This document shows positions 1-12,162 of a stretch of 64,000 bases of DNA, piece by piece. Positions within the stretch are counted from its first letter, which is position 1. Each line of letters opens with the position of its first letter. This DNA is from Monodelphis domestica (Eukaryota; Chordata; Mammalia; Didelphimorphia; Didelphidae): positions 367,767,001 through 367,831,000 of the forward strand of contig NC_077229.1 of the NCBI RefSeq assembly GCF_027887165.1. The letters are read 5' to 3'. The notes beneath the pieces are model-generated. The model saw only the letters and a list, made by a program, of their open reading frames with translations. It made no database searches and had not been told where the DNA came from. A program made the translations under genes and the position numbers.

Positions 1-560
1 AGCAAAACCTCTCCAACCAACCACCACCAGTCCTCAGACCCTGCTATCTTTAAGGAAACCATCCAAGTTCCCTCCCCTCAGTTCTCACATCTACCAATCA
101 CTGTCCATGTCTTCCCTGTGCCAATGGTGGCTCTACTTTAACCCAGGACCGCCCAGAGGTCTGTGGCTTTGCACATGTCTGTTGAAGATCATATTCTCAA
201 ATAATTAAATCTTGATCTATGCTGCAGCCCTTCCTAAATCCTGTTAGGACTGAGTGGGGTGGAAATTGTATTTTCCAAGACCAGGTTCTGTCATTCCAAG
301 TATCTCTATTGTATCAATTCTAAAATCAATCATGACTCAAAGAACTTCCTGTTCTATGCTTAAGCATAGGTCAAAGCCCTTTCCATTGTTCAGCAAAAGG
401 TTTCTGTCCTAAAGTAATCTTAAGTAGGGAGGAGAAGGAACCTCCCATGCCAATGGGGTTCACATTCCAATAGACTATCAGTAAGAAATTTTCCAAGTAT
501 GAAATTTCCCAATGGTGAAATTTCCAACATTTATAAGTCTAAGAAATTTTAAGGTTTACA
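1..560 (-). mobile_element. ERV long terminal repeat, partial (cut by window edge)
   Basis: Reverse-complement partner of the solo LTR at 13649-14633; by eye the two agree at roughly 94% over about 540 bases. The LTR 5' end (TGTAAACC on the minus strand) lies at 560, and by comparison with the complete copy about 400 bases of its 3' end lie outside the window. On this strand the provirus interior, if any survives, would lie to the left, so I cannot say whether this is a solo LTR or the 5' LTR of a longer element. No retroviral coding sequence is seen here. Confidence 0.85.
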
Positions 561-591
561 CTCTTCTCAGGTTAATTTTCTTCTGCCACTT

Positions 592-838
592 GTTTTTAAG
601 TTCTTTCAATCATGTCCAACTTTTTGTGACACAGTTTTGAGATTTTCCTAGGAAAGGTACTAGAGTAGTTTGTCATTTTTTTCTCCAGCTCATTTTACAG
701 ATGAGAAAATTTAGGAAATCATGGTTTAGTAGATTTCCCAGAAGCATATAACCAGTAGGTATCTGAAGCCAAATTTAAACTTAGGAAGATGAATCTTCTT
801 GACTTGTCAATCTATTTACTGCATTCTTCCACCACAAC
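592..838 (-). mobile_element. Marsupial tRNA-derived SINE, reversed
   Basis: Contains in order the reversed marks of the common marsupial SINE: a 'caatcatgtccaactttttg' tail module, 'ccagctcattttacagatga', then the reversed tRNA-like head with 'cttcttgactt'. About 245 bases, diverged and with small indels. The MAR1/WALLSI-type family name is from memory. Confidence 0.8.
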
Positions 839-3098
839 CCATTCAAAAATGAAAGGCAAACTCTCCAAAAATATCCATATTCATGCTCTTACCCTACTTT
901 CTCTTCTTTGTCCTTGATATTTCTTGTGTGTAAATTTACATTGTAGCTAAACACATATAGCTATTATTAGAGAAGTGTCATATTTAAGATGCCAAAAACA
1001 TACGTCTTTAGACAAGAACAAAGTGTAAATTCTTTTCTCTTAACTATTGATACTGGTTACAATGGTTTTTCTTTTCTTTCCTTTTTCTTTTAAATTAGTA
1101 GAAAAACACGATCCCCCAGTATCTCCTCCATTATTTCACTCTTTGGTAGAACTTATTAAGACTAGTTTCTGTACTCCAGCCCTGTGAAGAACTCATTACG
1201 ACAACAGAAAGACTTGCAAGCAAGTGCAAGGATTGGAAGTTTGAAGATCTGTAAACCTATCCTCACTCCTTTACCCTTCTTCCTTGAAATAAATCCCTGT
1301 TTTCAACATTATAGAGTGAGATAGTCTGTTAGAAGCTGTAGTCAACTTACCAACTCTGAATCAGTGGTGAAACCAACAAAAGGAAACAGGAAGTGGGTAG
1401 TGGGAGGAGAATTGAGAATTCGGACTCTCCTTGACCTTATTTCTTAGAGTCATTGTTCCACCTTTTCTCTTTACCTTTAATATCTTATTTAGTAAAACTT
1501 AGTAATAATTCGTAACTGAGTCTCAAACCTCTGATTTCAAAAACTCACAAAAATCTTTCTTTAATCTTCAATCTTTCCCTCTTAACAGGTTGCTTTTCCA
1601 GTGCCCATACATACATCCAAGTGTTCATAATTTAAAAAAAAAAAACACTTTGTTTAAGTTGCAATCATTATTCTTTCAATCTCAGTGCCATCCTCAACTC
1701 TTCATGCTGTTACCTCAGTTACTTAATCAATGGCCAAATCACATCAGTTCAACTTTTTATTGTATTTTACACCCGTACTTTTATCTCCACTCATACAACT
1801 ATTACTCTAGTTTGACCTTCTTCATCAGGCTATTCACAGACATGGCAGGGAATCCAGATTTGATTGCCTGCTTCCTGGGAAAAGGCAGTATCTTTAAAAC
1901 TGGTCAGATGGTGACTCTTTTTCTTATACAACTTGGGTTTTTTTTTGTTGTTGTTGTTGTTTTTTGGCAGCACCAGAAGGGTGAGGATGCCGGTTCACCC
2001 ATGGAATGGGAACCTTGAACTGAAGTGGTCATAAATAAGGATTTCCTACTCTTTTTCTCTCTTTTTAACCACAGTTACAAAAAATGGGCATAGATGTGTT
2101 TGTTTTTGTCCAGTATCATTTGTATCCAGCTTTAAATGCCAACATTGACCATGGTCACTGAACTCACTTAATCCAGTGCTTTGGTTGAGGGCAACATTGC
2201 AGCCAGGATTCCAGGCAATCCATCATAAGTGCCTTGTATGAAAGCCTAAAGAAACCAATATATCTGGGACTCAAAGCCAAGATGGTTTTTGGACTTGGAA
2301 CTGAGACTGTGTTCTACAGAAATCTTGCTAAACTAATTAACATGATTCCCTGAAACTAAAGTAGTACAAGGAGGAAAGAAGATTATGAGTTCCCATATAA
2401 GGAAGGGAATTTATAGATTGGTGATTATCCTTTTTGTAAAAAAATGTTCCTTTTAAAGACCTAATCTGACTGTTGTTGTTTAAAATAAAGTAGGATGAAG
2501 GGGGTCATTCCTTCAACTTAAGAGACATCATCAGTTAGACCTGGAGTCATATCTAGAAAGTTTAGACTTTCCCCAGAACTCCTACATGTTTGAAATCAAG
2601 TATTATTTAGCTTAACTTGAGGAAGAGAGGACCAGGATAATCAGTGTTATATGTGAGGCCTTTTCAAGAATTAATTGGGGACTTTTCTTTAGCAGGAACC
2701 CCTAAAGAGCTTCTCTGCCAGAAATTGTTTTTTAATTCTTATAGATAAGCCCTACCTACAAGACCCTAGAGAAATTTGCCTTTTTTTAAGACTGTATTTT
2801 TTTTTCTGCTGTGTGTTCACTTTCAAGTTAGTTATGTTGGTGTTATTAAAAAAATCATTTCATTACTCACTTGCCTGAATGTTTAAGCACAAATATTCAT
2901 TGTATTATTAAATTATATGTAATTATGGATATATTGATACCATATATTGCTGTATTCTATATTCTATCAGACTTTTAAGCAGTAGAGTGTGTGTTCAGAA
3001 TAGGTTAGTTAGTGTTATACATATTATTCCTTTTCTGGCACTCTAGTAAAAAAAATCTTCCTGTTAATTCTCAGAAATAGTATTTTATCTCCTCCCTT
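839..3098. other. Mostly unique sequence, no gene recognised
   Basis: No repeat or exon recognised with confidence. About 1100-1430 has an LTR-like feel (an 'aataaa' at about 1288 followed by a pyrimidine-rich then purine-rich stretch), but no termini were found. A (GTT)n/T-rich stretch lies at 1937-1965. A 142-codon frame at 1590-2018 has low-complexity composition, runs through T-rich DNA and matches nothing I know, so I treat it as chance. Confidence 0.5.
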
Positions 3099-3115
3099 AA
3101 AATACCTAGTTTTTT
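3099..3115 (+). repeat. Target-site duplication, left copy
   Basis: Seventeen bases starting AAAATACCTAG and ending in T's, repeated exactly at 3810-3826. The preceding bases are TT, so the nick site is TT/AAAA, the preferred L1 endonuclease site for a plus-oriented insertion. Confidence 0.9.
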
Positions 3116-3809
3116 TTTTGACTTCCGGTTAAGATGGCGGCTTAGAGAAAGCTGAAGTTCAGATCTCCGGAAAACCCTTCCCGACCGATCTCAAACTAGA
3201 AGCTCCTAAGGCGCCGAAATTCAAAACGATCAACAGCACAGACCCTGGGAACCCTCCTCCTGGACCTGGACCCGGTTCAAAAGGTACGGCTCCCCTTAAA
3301 AGCCAGAACCCGAGATCACTCGGACCTCAGGGGTAGGAGCGCAGAGTCCAAGGCTCCCGGAAGCGGCAGCCGCGCCGGGCTCAGAGAGCAGGGTCTGAGG
3401 AACAACAACCCTCAGGGTCTTCTACCCAAGTCCCAGTCCGGGTGAAAGTTACTGCCTGGGGCTTCCGCTGCAGAGAGCCCGTTGGTCCGGGGGAAAGTTA
3501 CTGCCTGGGGCCTCCGCTGCAGAGAGCTGGTCAAAACAACAGCAACCCTCAGGGCGGGCAAGACAGCCTCACGGGCTGGATCCTGCTATCCAAGTCTCAG
3601 TGAAAGTCTGTGCTCTCGGAGCTTGGGGAAGCGGCAGCCCATCCCCCCGCAGGCCGACGAAACAGCCTCACGGCCAGCGATTCTGAAGGCAACTTCCGGA
3701 AATCGAGCCAGGGGGAGAGTGTGGCCTCGTGGTCCGACCCTTCCATTCCAGTTCCAGTGAGGCATATTCAGTTTAACCCAGGGAAAGCTCATAGAACTAT
3801 CTGCCCAGG
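3116..3809 (+). mobile_element. L1 5'UTR-only insertion (3'-truncated, no poly(A))
   Basis: About 690 GC-rich bases in AT-rich surroundings. It opens with ACTTCCGGTTAAGATGGCGG, a typical L1 promoter start: the AAGATGGC core at 3131-3138 is the YY1-type site found at mammalian L1 5' ends, and CCGGAA/TTCCGG ETS-type sites are present. Two 49-bp tandem units lie at 3436-3533. The insertion ends abruptly at 3809 with no ORF1 and no poly(A), and is bounded by an exact 17-bp target duplication. The high GC and intact duplication suggest a young insertion. The short open frames inside are composition effects. It could instead be a nonautonomous family built on an L1 5'UTR. Confidence 0.75.
3436..3533 (+). 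repeat. Two 49-bp tandem units in the L1 5'UTR
   Basis: Units start at 3436 and 3485, each beginning GTCCGGG followed by GAAAGTTACTGCCTGGGG and CCGCTGCAGAGAG. They differ at about three sites over the first 43 bases. L1 promoters in several mammals are built of such repeated units, so this supports the L1 5'UTR call. Confidence 0.85.
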
Positions 3810-3826
3810 AAAATACCTAGTTTTTT
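3810..3826 (+). repeat. Target-site duplication, right copy
   Basis: Exact repeat of 3099-3115, directly abutting the last base of the L1 5'UTR insertion. Any A's of a short tail cannot be told apart from the AAAA that begins this copy. Confidence 0.9.
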
Positions 3827-3974
3827 GAATACATTATTCACCTTAACAAACAGACCAAATACAATTTTCTTCATGATTTTTTCTTTTTCCTCCTACCCCC
3901 AATGTGTGACATTCAATTGCTCCAACCTTCAATTCCAAGTTATGTATTTTCTCTTTTGTATAGTACTATATGTT

Positions 3975-4130
3975 TTTTAGTGCCCCTTGTTGTAATTCGA
4001 TCACCTTGAGAGAAAGGATTGGTATTTTTTTTTTTGGTTTGTGTATTTCAGTTTCCAGTATTACAATAGTGCCTAGCATATATTGAGAGATAAATAAATG
4101 TTTGTTCCTTGATTGGCTGACATCTGTAAA
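3975..4130 (+). mobile_element. L2 LINE 3' end
   Basis: Shows the L2 3'-terminal pattern: 'caccttgagagaaagg', a T-rich middle, 'agtgcctagcata', then 'aaataaatgtttgtt' and a final gattggctgac. Old and degraded; noncoding tail only. Confidence 0.65.
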
Positions 4131-5439
4131 ATAATCCACTCAAATGAGGGAAAATATAATAAACCTTCTAAAATATGTTTCAATTAAATGCCTTCACCTG
4201 TTATGGGAAAAAAGCTTCAGAATTTCTCCATAAAAACATGTTACTGATTTTGAAAGTTACTGAGCTATTTTACATTTGCTTATTCTTATCCTTTTGGATC
4301 AAAATGGAGAGCTTAGAGAATTGTAATCATCTAGACATCCCTGGGGAAAAGGCCAATTACTCAAGCAACTATATCTATAATTTCATTTCACCGCCTTCTC
4401 TTTTTTCAGAAGTCAAGGATTGTTCACTTTGCACTTAACTTAGCAGGAGCTAAGAATCATCCTCAGCCACAAAAAGTAGTTTTGACCTAACCAAGGACCA
4501 TAACAATTATAGTGTTAACATTTTGTTTTCCCAGCCCAACCCTTAACTTTTACACTCCCTGGGAAATTTTCTATTAACCCTGCACAGGTAGATTTCCTGT
4601 CACTAAAAAATAAAATAAAATAAAAACAGATCTAGTATGTAATTATTGTAAAGTAACTTTTTTTTATTCTATACAGCACTTACAAAAGGAGCGTCAGGAA
4701 TAAGTAGGTGTGAGAATGAAATCTGCCTCCAGTGTGAAGCACAATCCATGAGAGCAAGTTATCAGAAAACACTTATCTAAAAGCATCTCCAATACCTTGA
4801 TTCACTTTCTAGAATGGTATTTTTCATAACCCTTACTCATAATTATTTTTATCTTTTTGACATTTTAGTCAAAGTATATTCATAAATAATGTTAAAGGAA
4901 ATATAGATTCATTGTTTAGCCTTTCCTTTAAATCATACATTTTGAAAAACTTTTATTTATGTCTAAGATCCACTTATCCCTACAAAATTCTTTAAAGTAT
5001 TTATAGCCTAACATAACAAGGGTAAACTCAGAGAATGAAAAAAAACAAAGGGAAATATATATTCTTTTATCAAATAACACATTTGTCTTTGGAAACATTG
5101 AATATTTTTATCTACTCAGGAACATATTTATTAACTAACACAATATATCTACACAGGCTTATATAATTAATTCCATCTGTGATATCTCCATTAGTATACA
5201 TACCCTCAGTATCTTTATATTTATACTCATACTTCAAATTGGGTATAATGGGATAATGACTAAACTTTAAATTGGGAGGAAGACAAAACTACTTATTTCC
5301 CTTTTAAATGCTCTTCTTGAATGACTTTTAGGTAAAAGATGTTACTAAGAAAATGATACTCAAATGAAAAACAGAAATAATAAGACATCATAAAATCATG
5401 AAAGATCTGACTTCTGAAATTCATGATGTCTTATCAATG
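4131..5439. other. AT-rich unique sequence
   Basis: No repeat family or exon recognised. An 87-codon frame at 4175-4438 shows no known domain. A short 11-bp inverted repeat (5381-5391 with 5423-5433, loop about 31) is unremarkable in AT-rich DNA. Confidence 0.5.
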
Positions 5440-5830
5440 ATTTTTCAAAGAATGTCACCAATTCAAGAGAATCTAAAAAATGAGGAAGTGAAAGTCGTCA
5501 TTTTTTTAAAAAAAGGTAGAGATTGAACCCTATAAATGAGAAAGATTGATTGAATTTTTTACATAATTTTAATTCATCATGAGCAATTGTCACAAAAGAC
5601 AAGCTTAGCTTTGTAAGAACAGATCATGTATTATTTCTAAATTTAGCAAAGCAACAAAATGGGTAGATAAAGGGCATATAGTTAATATAGTTTACATAGA
5701 GATTTTATTAAAGAATTAAAAAAAGTATCCCATGCTATTCTTGTGAGAAAGCTAAGGAGGGCTGATAAATAATTTAGAGAGTATAGTTGGAATGATTCAG
5801 AAATGGCCAAAAGGCTTGATCTTAAAAATG
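5440..5830 (+). mobile_element. CR1/L3-clade LINE reverse-transcriptase relic
   Basis: Translated with frameshifts and stops, 5680-5800 gives a peptide close to the CR1/L3 RT block: DFIKELKKVSHAILVRKLRR, where the family has DF(S/T)KAFDxVSHxIL. Upstream, 5585-5625 resembles the preceding 'S-x-x-G-F-V-x-x-R-S' block and 5450-5560 resembles the conserved 'W..A.V.P.FKKG' region. Ancient and nonfunctional. Confidence 0.6.
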
Positions 5831-5859
5831 AAAAAAAAAATTACTAATTGACCAAGGCA

Positions 5860-8029
5860 TTTTTCTTTAAAAATTGTATATATTTTTTCATTTTTTCTTA
5901 TTATATACAAAATGATTTTAACATATTTATATAGAATTCTAATTTTTCTCTCTTACTTTCTCTCATCTACCTCCTTGAAAGGACAATTTGATCTAGATTA
6001 TACACATGTAATCATAGAAATAAAATTTCCATATTAACCATGTTGTGAAAGAAAATACAGACAGAATAAAACAAAAAAAAGTAATGAAAGTAAAAAATAC
6101 TTTAATATCTAAACTCCATCTTTCTCTGGAGTTAGCATTTTTCATGAGAAGTTTAAAAGGTAAGTCATTTAAGTTGGTCATCATGTAATATTTTTAAAAA
6201 TTAAGAGACAATTTTATTTTTAATTTTTGTTTTTATAGCATCTTTATTTTTAAATATGAACTTCCTCCTGCCCTATGATTAGAACAATTACCTTTTTTTA
6301 TTTCTTTTTGAGTAATAATTATTTTACCAATTAAATGCAGAAGCAATTTAACCATTCCTTTTCTTACATTTTGAGTTAGAAATTTTTTCTTTCCCTCTCT
6401 CCATGCTTTCTATAGGTATTTGCATATTCATTATATTGTAAAAGTGCATATGTAAATGTTATATATACACTATTAGACAATAAAATAAATACGTATACAC
6501 ACACACACATATATGACTTTTACTAATGTAAATTGTTTACTTGCTGTAATTGGTTTGACACAGATCTTCCTCCACTCCCCTTCCCCACCCCAACATTTGT
6601 TCAACTGACCATTCTTAGTAGGTTGTACAATGACTAGATACCACATAAGCTTCTCAACAGTTATAAATATTCAAATAAAATTTTAAAGTAGCATATATAT
6701 AAATATATAATTTGATCTGTATAATTCCAGCAGTTTTTTTCTGGAGTGGATAGCACTTTTCATCATGAGTCTTTTGGGATTGTCTTGGATCATTGTATTG
6801 CTAATATTTAAGTCATTCACAATTGATCATTGTACAACCCTGTTGTGCAATATTCTCCTGGTTCTGCTCCCTTTGCATCAGCTCATATAGATTTTTCTAG
6901 GTTTTCAGGAAAGGATCCTATTCCTCATTTATTATAGCACAGAAGTATTTCATTACATTAATATACCACAATTTGTTCAGTCATTCTCCACTTGATGGAC
7001 ATCCCTTCAGTTCCTTATCCTTTGCCAAAAATAATAAAAACAAAAAAAGAACTGCTAGAAATATTTTTGTACAAATAGGTTTCTTTCCTTTTTTTTTTTA
7101 ATCTCTCTGGGATACAGACCTCTAAGTGGCATTACTGATCAAAGGATAGATGCAATTTTATAACCCTTTTGGCAGGATTCTAGTTTACTTTCCAGAATGG
7201 TTGGAATCAATTCACAACTCTACCAGTAGTTCATGTGTCTCATTTTTCCCACATATCTTGGAAAATGTATCATTTTCCCTTTCTGTGATATTACACAACC
7301 TTCTATATGTCAGGAGGTCCTTCAGAATTGTTTTAATTTGCATTACTCTCATAAATAGTGATTTGGAGCATTTTTTAATCTGATTATAGATCCCTTTGAT
7401 TTCTTTTTTTTTGAAAACCTACTGATCATATCCTTTGGCAATTTACCAACAATGGAATGACTTTTATAAATTGAATGAAGTTTTTTTTAATATACTTGAG
7501 AAATTAAGCCTTTATTAGATGAACTTATTGTAACCAATTTCTTCCAATTCTCTCCTTTCTTTCTAATGTTGGATGTCTTGGTACTATTTCTGAAAAAAAA
7601 TAGTATAAATTTAATGTAATCAAAATTATTCATTTTATATCACTTAATGCTCTCCATATCTTGTTTGGTAATAAATTCTTCCCTAATCCATAGGTAAACT
7701 ATTCCATGCTCCCAGAATTTGCTTATGTTATCTGCCTTTATGTATAAATCAATATTCACTTAGACTTTTTCTTGACCTATAGTATGAGATATTGGTCTAT
7801 ACCTAGATTCTGCCAAACTGCTTTCCAGTTTTCCAAGTAGGTTTTTTTGTTAGTTTGTTTGGGTTTTTTTTGTCAAATAGTGAGTCCTTGTCCCAAAAGT
7901 TTGGATTTTTTGGTTTATCAAATATTACATTACTATGGTCATTTACTACTCTATACTGTGTACCTAATCAATTCCATTATTTCAGTATTCTATTTTTTTT
8001 AAACTTTACCATCTTTGCCATCTGTCTTA
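5860..8029 (-). mobile_element. L1 LINE, 3'UTR and 3' part of ORF2 (reversed)
   Basis: Reading the reverse complement, the 3'UTR (5860-6740) is followed by the C-terminal ORF2 region. Diagnostic reversed landmarks are 'ccacaatttgttcagtcatt' at about 6968, 'tttttgtacaaatagg' at 7063, 'gaatggttggaatcaattca' near 7195 and 'tctgttaattt'-type blocks up to 7900. All frames are broken. It continues at 8189-8460 after a SINE insertion. Confidence 0.85.
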
Positions 8030-8188
8030 ATGACAACTCTGAGACAGAAGAGCAAGTACTAAGCAAACAAGGTTAAGTTCTTTGCTACAGCTAAGGTCAC
8101 ATTACTAAGAAGTCTCTGGGATGAGATTTAAAGCTAGGTGCTATTGACTCCAAGCCTGGTGCTCTATCTCCTGTGTCACCTAGCTGCC
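8030..8188 (-). mobile_element. Marsupial SINE inserted in L1
   Basis: Reversed SINE: 'gacagaagagcaagta', 'ctaaggtcacat', then 'tggtgctctatctcctgtg' and 'cacctagctgcc', the reversed tRNA-like start. It splits the minus-strand L1. Confidence 0.75.
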
Positions 8189-8460
8189 CTCCAATTCATT
8201 ATTTGTATCAAGTACAGATACTTTTCATGATTACCACTTTGTAATATAGTTTGAGATTTCAAATTGCTTGGTTACCTTTCTAAACCATTTTTCCTGCCAT
8301 TAATTGCCTTTACCTTTTGTTCTTCCAAATGGATTTTGTTGCTATTTTCTTTCTAACTGTATAAAATACATTTTTGGGGGGAATTTGAGTGGTATAGCAC
8401 TAAATAAGTGGATTAAATTAGATAAAATTCTAATTTTTATTACCGTGTAATCACTGTGTC
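8189..8460 (-). mobile_element. L1 LINE, continuation of ORF2 (reversed)
   Basis: Continues the L1 copy of 5860-8029 after the SINE: 'gattaccactttgtaatatagtttgag', 'ttgttcttccaaatgga', 'aattctaatttttattaccg' correspond to the L1 block just upstream of the preceding piece. Homology fades at about 8460, so this L1 is 5' truncated. Confidence 0.75.
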
Positions 8461-9225
8461 TACTGATTCAGTAACTGTTAATTCAATTACCTACAGTTAC
8501 AGAGGAAAAACTAAAAATTTGGTAAATTGAAGAAAATTTTTAAAAAATGTTTCATGATTTTAAAATCATCCACCAAACCTCAGTACAAGTGATAATATGA
8601 TGAAGTCCATCAGACTAGAAAAAAATTCGTCTTTATCCCCATAACCACTATCCCATGAGAAACTTTTTTCTAGTCTATATCCTGTGATTTCACTGAATAT
8701 ATTTTACGTGGTGTTATAGCAGTGCCTTTATTTAAGAAAGCCTTTATTTACTCTAGTAATGATACTAAAAAGAAGCATAATAATCTTTATAGTGCAGTTG
8801 TTCCCCAATATTTATCAATTCAGGGATCCACCAATTTAGTGACTGTAGTTAGCATCTGGAGTTCATTTATATTTGTGATTTCAATCATTTAGGGTAAGAC
8901 TTGGAATATATCCTTCATAGAATCAGGGGCTCTACTGTATATTGATTTAATCTAATCATTAATAATTAATATTTCTTCACTTATTCATATTTCTTTCTTA
9001 ATACTCACTATTGATAATGTTATTTCTTGGTTTTAAATTCTATTACTCATAATTTTAAGAAAGACTCAATTAATTCTCATGTTTTCTTCTTTTTAAAAAA
9101 ATTAGAATGGATTTTTGCCTATTGACATAATCATGTAATCTTGCTTTCATATTGATAATTTCAATGATGCTGGTAGTTTTTTTTTCTAATATTAATTCAG
9201 CCCTGTATTCTAGTTAAAAATTCCA
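8461..9225. other. AT-rich unique sequence
   Basis: I recognise no repeat or exon between the L1 truncation point and the next LINE 3' end. Confidence 0.45.
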
Positions 9226-9695
9226 CTTTTTCACAGTGTATGATACTCATGATATACATCTGAAATGCTTTTACTAGTTCCAAACTGATCTTTAAAAAGT
9301 GTCTCAACTGATACACTATAAGTACAATCGAATGTAATGGGCTTCTCCACTAGCAGCAATGCAATCATCCAGGACAATTCTGAAGCACTTCTGAGAAAGA
9401 ACACTATCCACATTAAAAGGAAGAACTATGGGAATAGAAACATAGAAGAAAAACAACTGCTTGATCACATGGGTTGATGGGGCTATCATTAGGGATATAG
9501 ACTCTAAATGATTACCCTAGCGCAAATAAAATAGGTCTTGATCAATGACATATATAAAACCCAGAGGAATTGTGTGTTGGCTATAGGAGGGGGAGGAGGA
9601 GGGGAGGGAAAGAACATGCATCTTATAACCATGTAAAAATATTCTAAATTAATTAATTAAATAACATTTTCCAAAATTAAAAAAAAATTACTGAG
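9226..9695 (+). mobile_element. LINE 3' end (L1-type 3'UTR)
   Basis: Plus-strand 3'UTR-like repeat: 'gcagcaatgcaatcatccagg', 'gagaaagaacactatccaca', 'ggaagaactatgggaatag', 'cagaggaattgtgtgttggc', a purine-rich stretch 'gggggaggaggaggggag' and an A-rich end at about 9690. It resembles the 3'UTR at 17540-17960 and the window-end copy at 63715-64000. Confidence 0.7.
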
Positions 9696-12078
9696 GCTAA
9701 CAAAAAAATAAATGAATAAAAAATGTCTCAAAAGGACAGAAGCCAAAGCAGGACAAGCAAGGGGCTTTCCCACTAAACATAAATTGACAGGTTGGCAGAG
9801 AGAGTCAACGTACACAAGGTAATGGGGAACCAACCTGAGGCAAAACTGCACAAGGAAAAGCTCAGGTCAATCCCCTCTTTCCTCCACCTACTACTCCAGA
9901 TATAGAACCAGGACGTAAGCAACCTTGGGTTTCTGAGATGCAGCTACACTAACAAAAAAGTACTACAGAACTACCTCTGGAGGTTCCAGGCCCTAACAGT
10001 GATATTAAGAGTTCCATAACACTAGGCTCACTTAGATATCTGACAGGACAGTGAAGATATCCCCAAGGTAAAACCCTTGAAGTCAGAAGCTAAGATAGAA
10101 ATGATCTGAAACTTCCAGGAATCCCAGTCCTCAGAATGGAAAATGAGCAAACAGTAGCAAAGAAAAGCTCTTAACCCTGAAAAGTTTCTACAGGTAAAAA
10201 GAACAAAAAACAGAAACAATAAGAAATGATGAGAAATGAGCAAATATATGCAAACACCCCAAAAAATAAAATGGAAATCAGTCACAAGCTTTGGAAGAAC
10301 TCAGAAAGGATTTCAAAAACCAAATAATACAGGTAGATGAAAAATGTAAAAAAATGGGGAAAAGAAATAAAAGTAAAACAAAAAAATAAAATAACAGCTT
10401 CAAAAGCAAAATTGATCAAATGGAAAGAGAAATATTGAAATCAAATGAAGAAATAAGCAGATTATAAACCAAAATTGACCTACTGGAAGAATAGGCAAAA
10501 AAGGCCAATCATGAGAAGAGTGTCATGAAAAGTGGAAGAGACCAAATAGAAAAGGAGAATGAAAATATCATAGATGAAAATAAATCTTTAAAAACTAGAG
10601 CTGGGCAAGTAGAAGCTAATAATTTCATGAGACATCAAGAAATAATAAAATGAAATCAAAACAATGAAAAAATAGAAATATGAAATTTCTCATTGAAAAG
10701 AAGTGACCTGGAAAATAGATCCAAGAGAGATAATATGAGAATTATTGGATTACCTAAAAGTCATGACAGAAAAAAAAAGTCTAGATATCATATTGCAAGA
10801 AATTATCTAAGAAAACCTCCTTGTTATCCTTGAACAAGAGGGAAAAATAGACATTGAAAAAATCAACAGAACATCTCCTGCAATAAATCCCCAAATAACA
10901 ACTCCCAGAAATGTTATAGCCAAATGCAAGAGATTCCAGACCAAGGAGAAAATACTGCAAACATCCCTAAAGAAACAAATTATGGAGCCTCAGGCAGGAT
11001 TACACAAGATCTGGAAGGTTCCTCATTGAAGGACTACAAGATTTAAAATATGGTATTCTGGAAGCCAAGAAAACATGGTCAACAAACAAGAATCACCTAC
11101 CCATTAATGTTGACTATATATATTTTTAGGAAAATTTAAGGGAATTTGATAAAATAGAAGATTCCCAAGCATTTCTGAAAAAAAAAAGAATTAAACAGAA
11201 AACTTTATGTGCAAATACAAAATTCAAGAGAACAATGGAAAAGTAAAGAAAAAAAGAAAAAAAAATTAAGGACTTCAACAAGGTCAAATTAATTATATTC
11301 CTATATGGAAAGATGATACCTGTTATTCTAAAAATTATCATAATAATTAGAAGACATATACACAGGCAGAAGGTGTGGTGTTATGTTGTTTAGGATGAAA
11401 TGTAAAAAAAGGGGGGAAAGAGGATTGTACTAAGAGAAATGCAAAGGAACAAGTAAAAGGAGGTAAATTATTAACATAAAGAGTCATGTGGGGAGCATTG
11501 AATACTATTACAAGGAAAGGAGGATGAGGGTGGTGAAAACTAATATTTAGAATCTTACACTCATTGGAATCAGTTCAGAGAGGGAAGAAGAACAAGATTC
11601 ATTGGAGTATATAATCCTATCTTCATCTATATAGAAGAAAGTTAACTAGGAAGGGGGGTGAGAGGAGAGGAGTAATATAAGGAAAACACTGGTATTGAGG
11701 GAAAGAGTAAAAGGAGAAAGGGCAGAATTAAAAGAGGAAATCAAAATGCTGGGGAATACATAGGTGGTCATCATAACTGTGAATATGAATTGGATGAACT
11801 CACCCATAAAACAGAAGGAGATAACCGAATAGATTAAGAACTAAAATCCTACCATATGTTGTTTACAAGAAACATACTTGAAGCAGGTAGACACACACAA
11901 AGTAAAGGTGAGAGGCTGGAGCAAAATATATTGAGCATCAATTGAAAAAAAGCAGAGAGGAGTAGTAATCATGATCTCAGCACTGCTAAAGCACAACTAG
12001 ATCTGATTAAAATGAATAAGGAAGGTAATTACATCCTGATAAAAGGCAGTATAAATGATGAAGAAATATCAATACTCA

Positions 12079-12160
<82 letters not shown>
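12079..12160 (+). repeat. (TA)n(GT)n compound microsatellite
   Basis: About 11 TA units followed by about 30 uninterrupted GT units, lying inside the L1 endonuclease region. The long pure GT run suggests recent expansion and probable length polymorphism. It creates misleading open frames of repeated Val-Cys or Thr-His on the two strands. Confidence 0.98.

Positions 12161-12162
<2 letters not shown>

Noticed and set aside
1590..2018. 142-codon plus frame
   Set aside because: Rich in Phe, Leu, Ser and His with a poly-Val run from a (GTT)n tract; no domain, no splice or promoter context.
3482..3828. Overlapping open frames on both strands in GC-rich DNA
   Set aside because: They lie in L1 5'UTR, share no domain, and arise because GC-rich DNA has few stops.
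5381..5433. 11-bp inverted repeat as a possible hairpin RNA
   Set aside because: Short stem, loop about 31, AT-rich; expected by chance in 64 kb.
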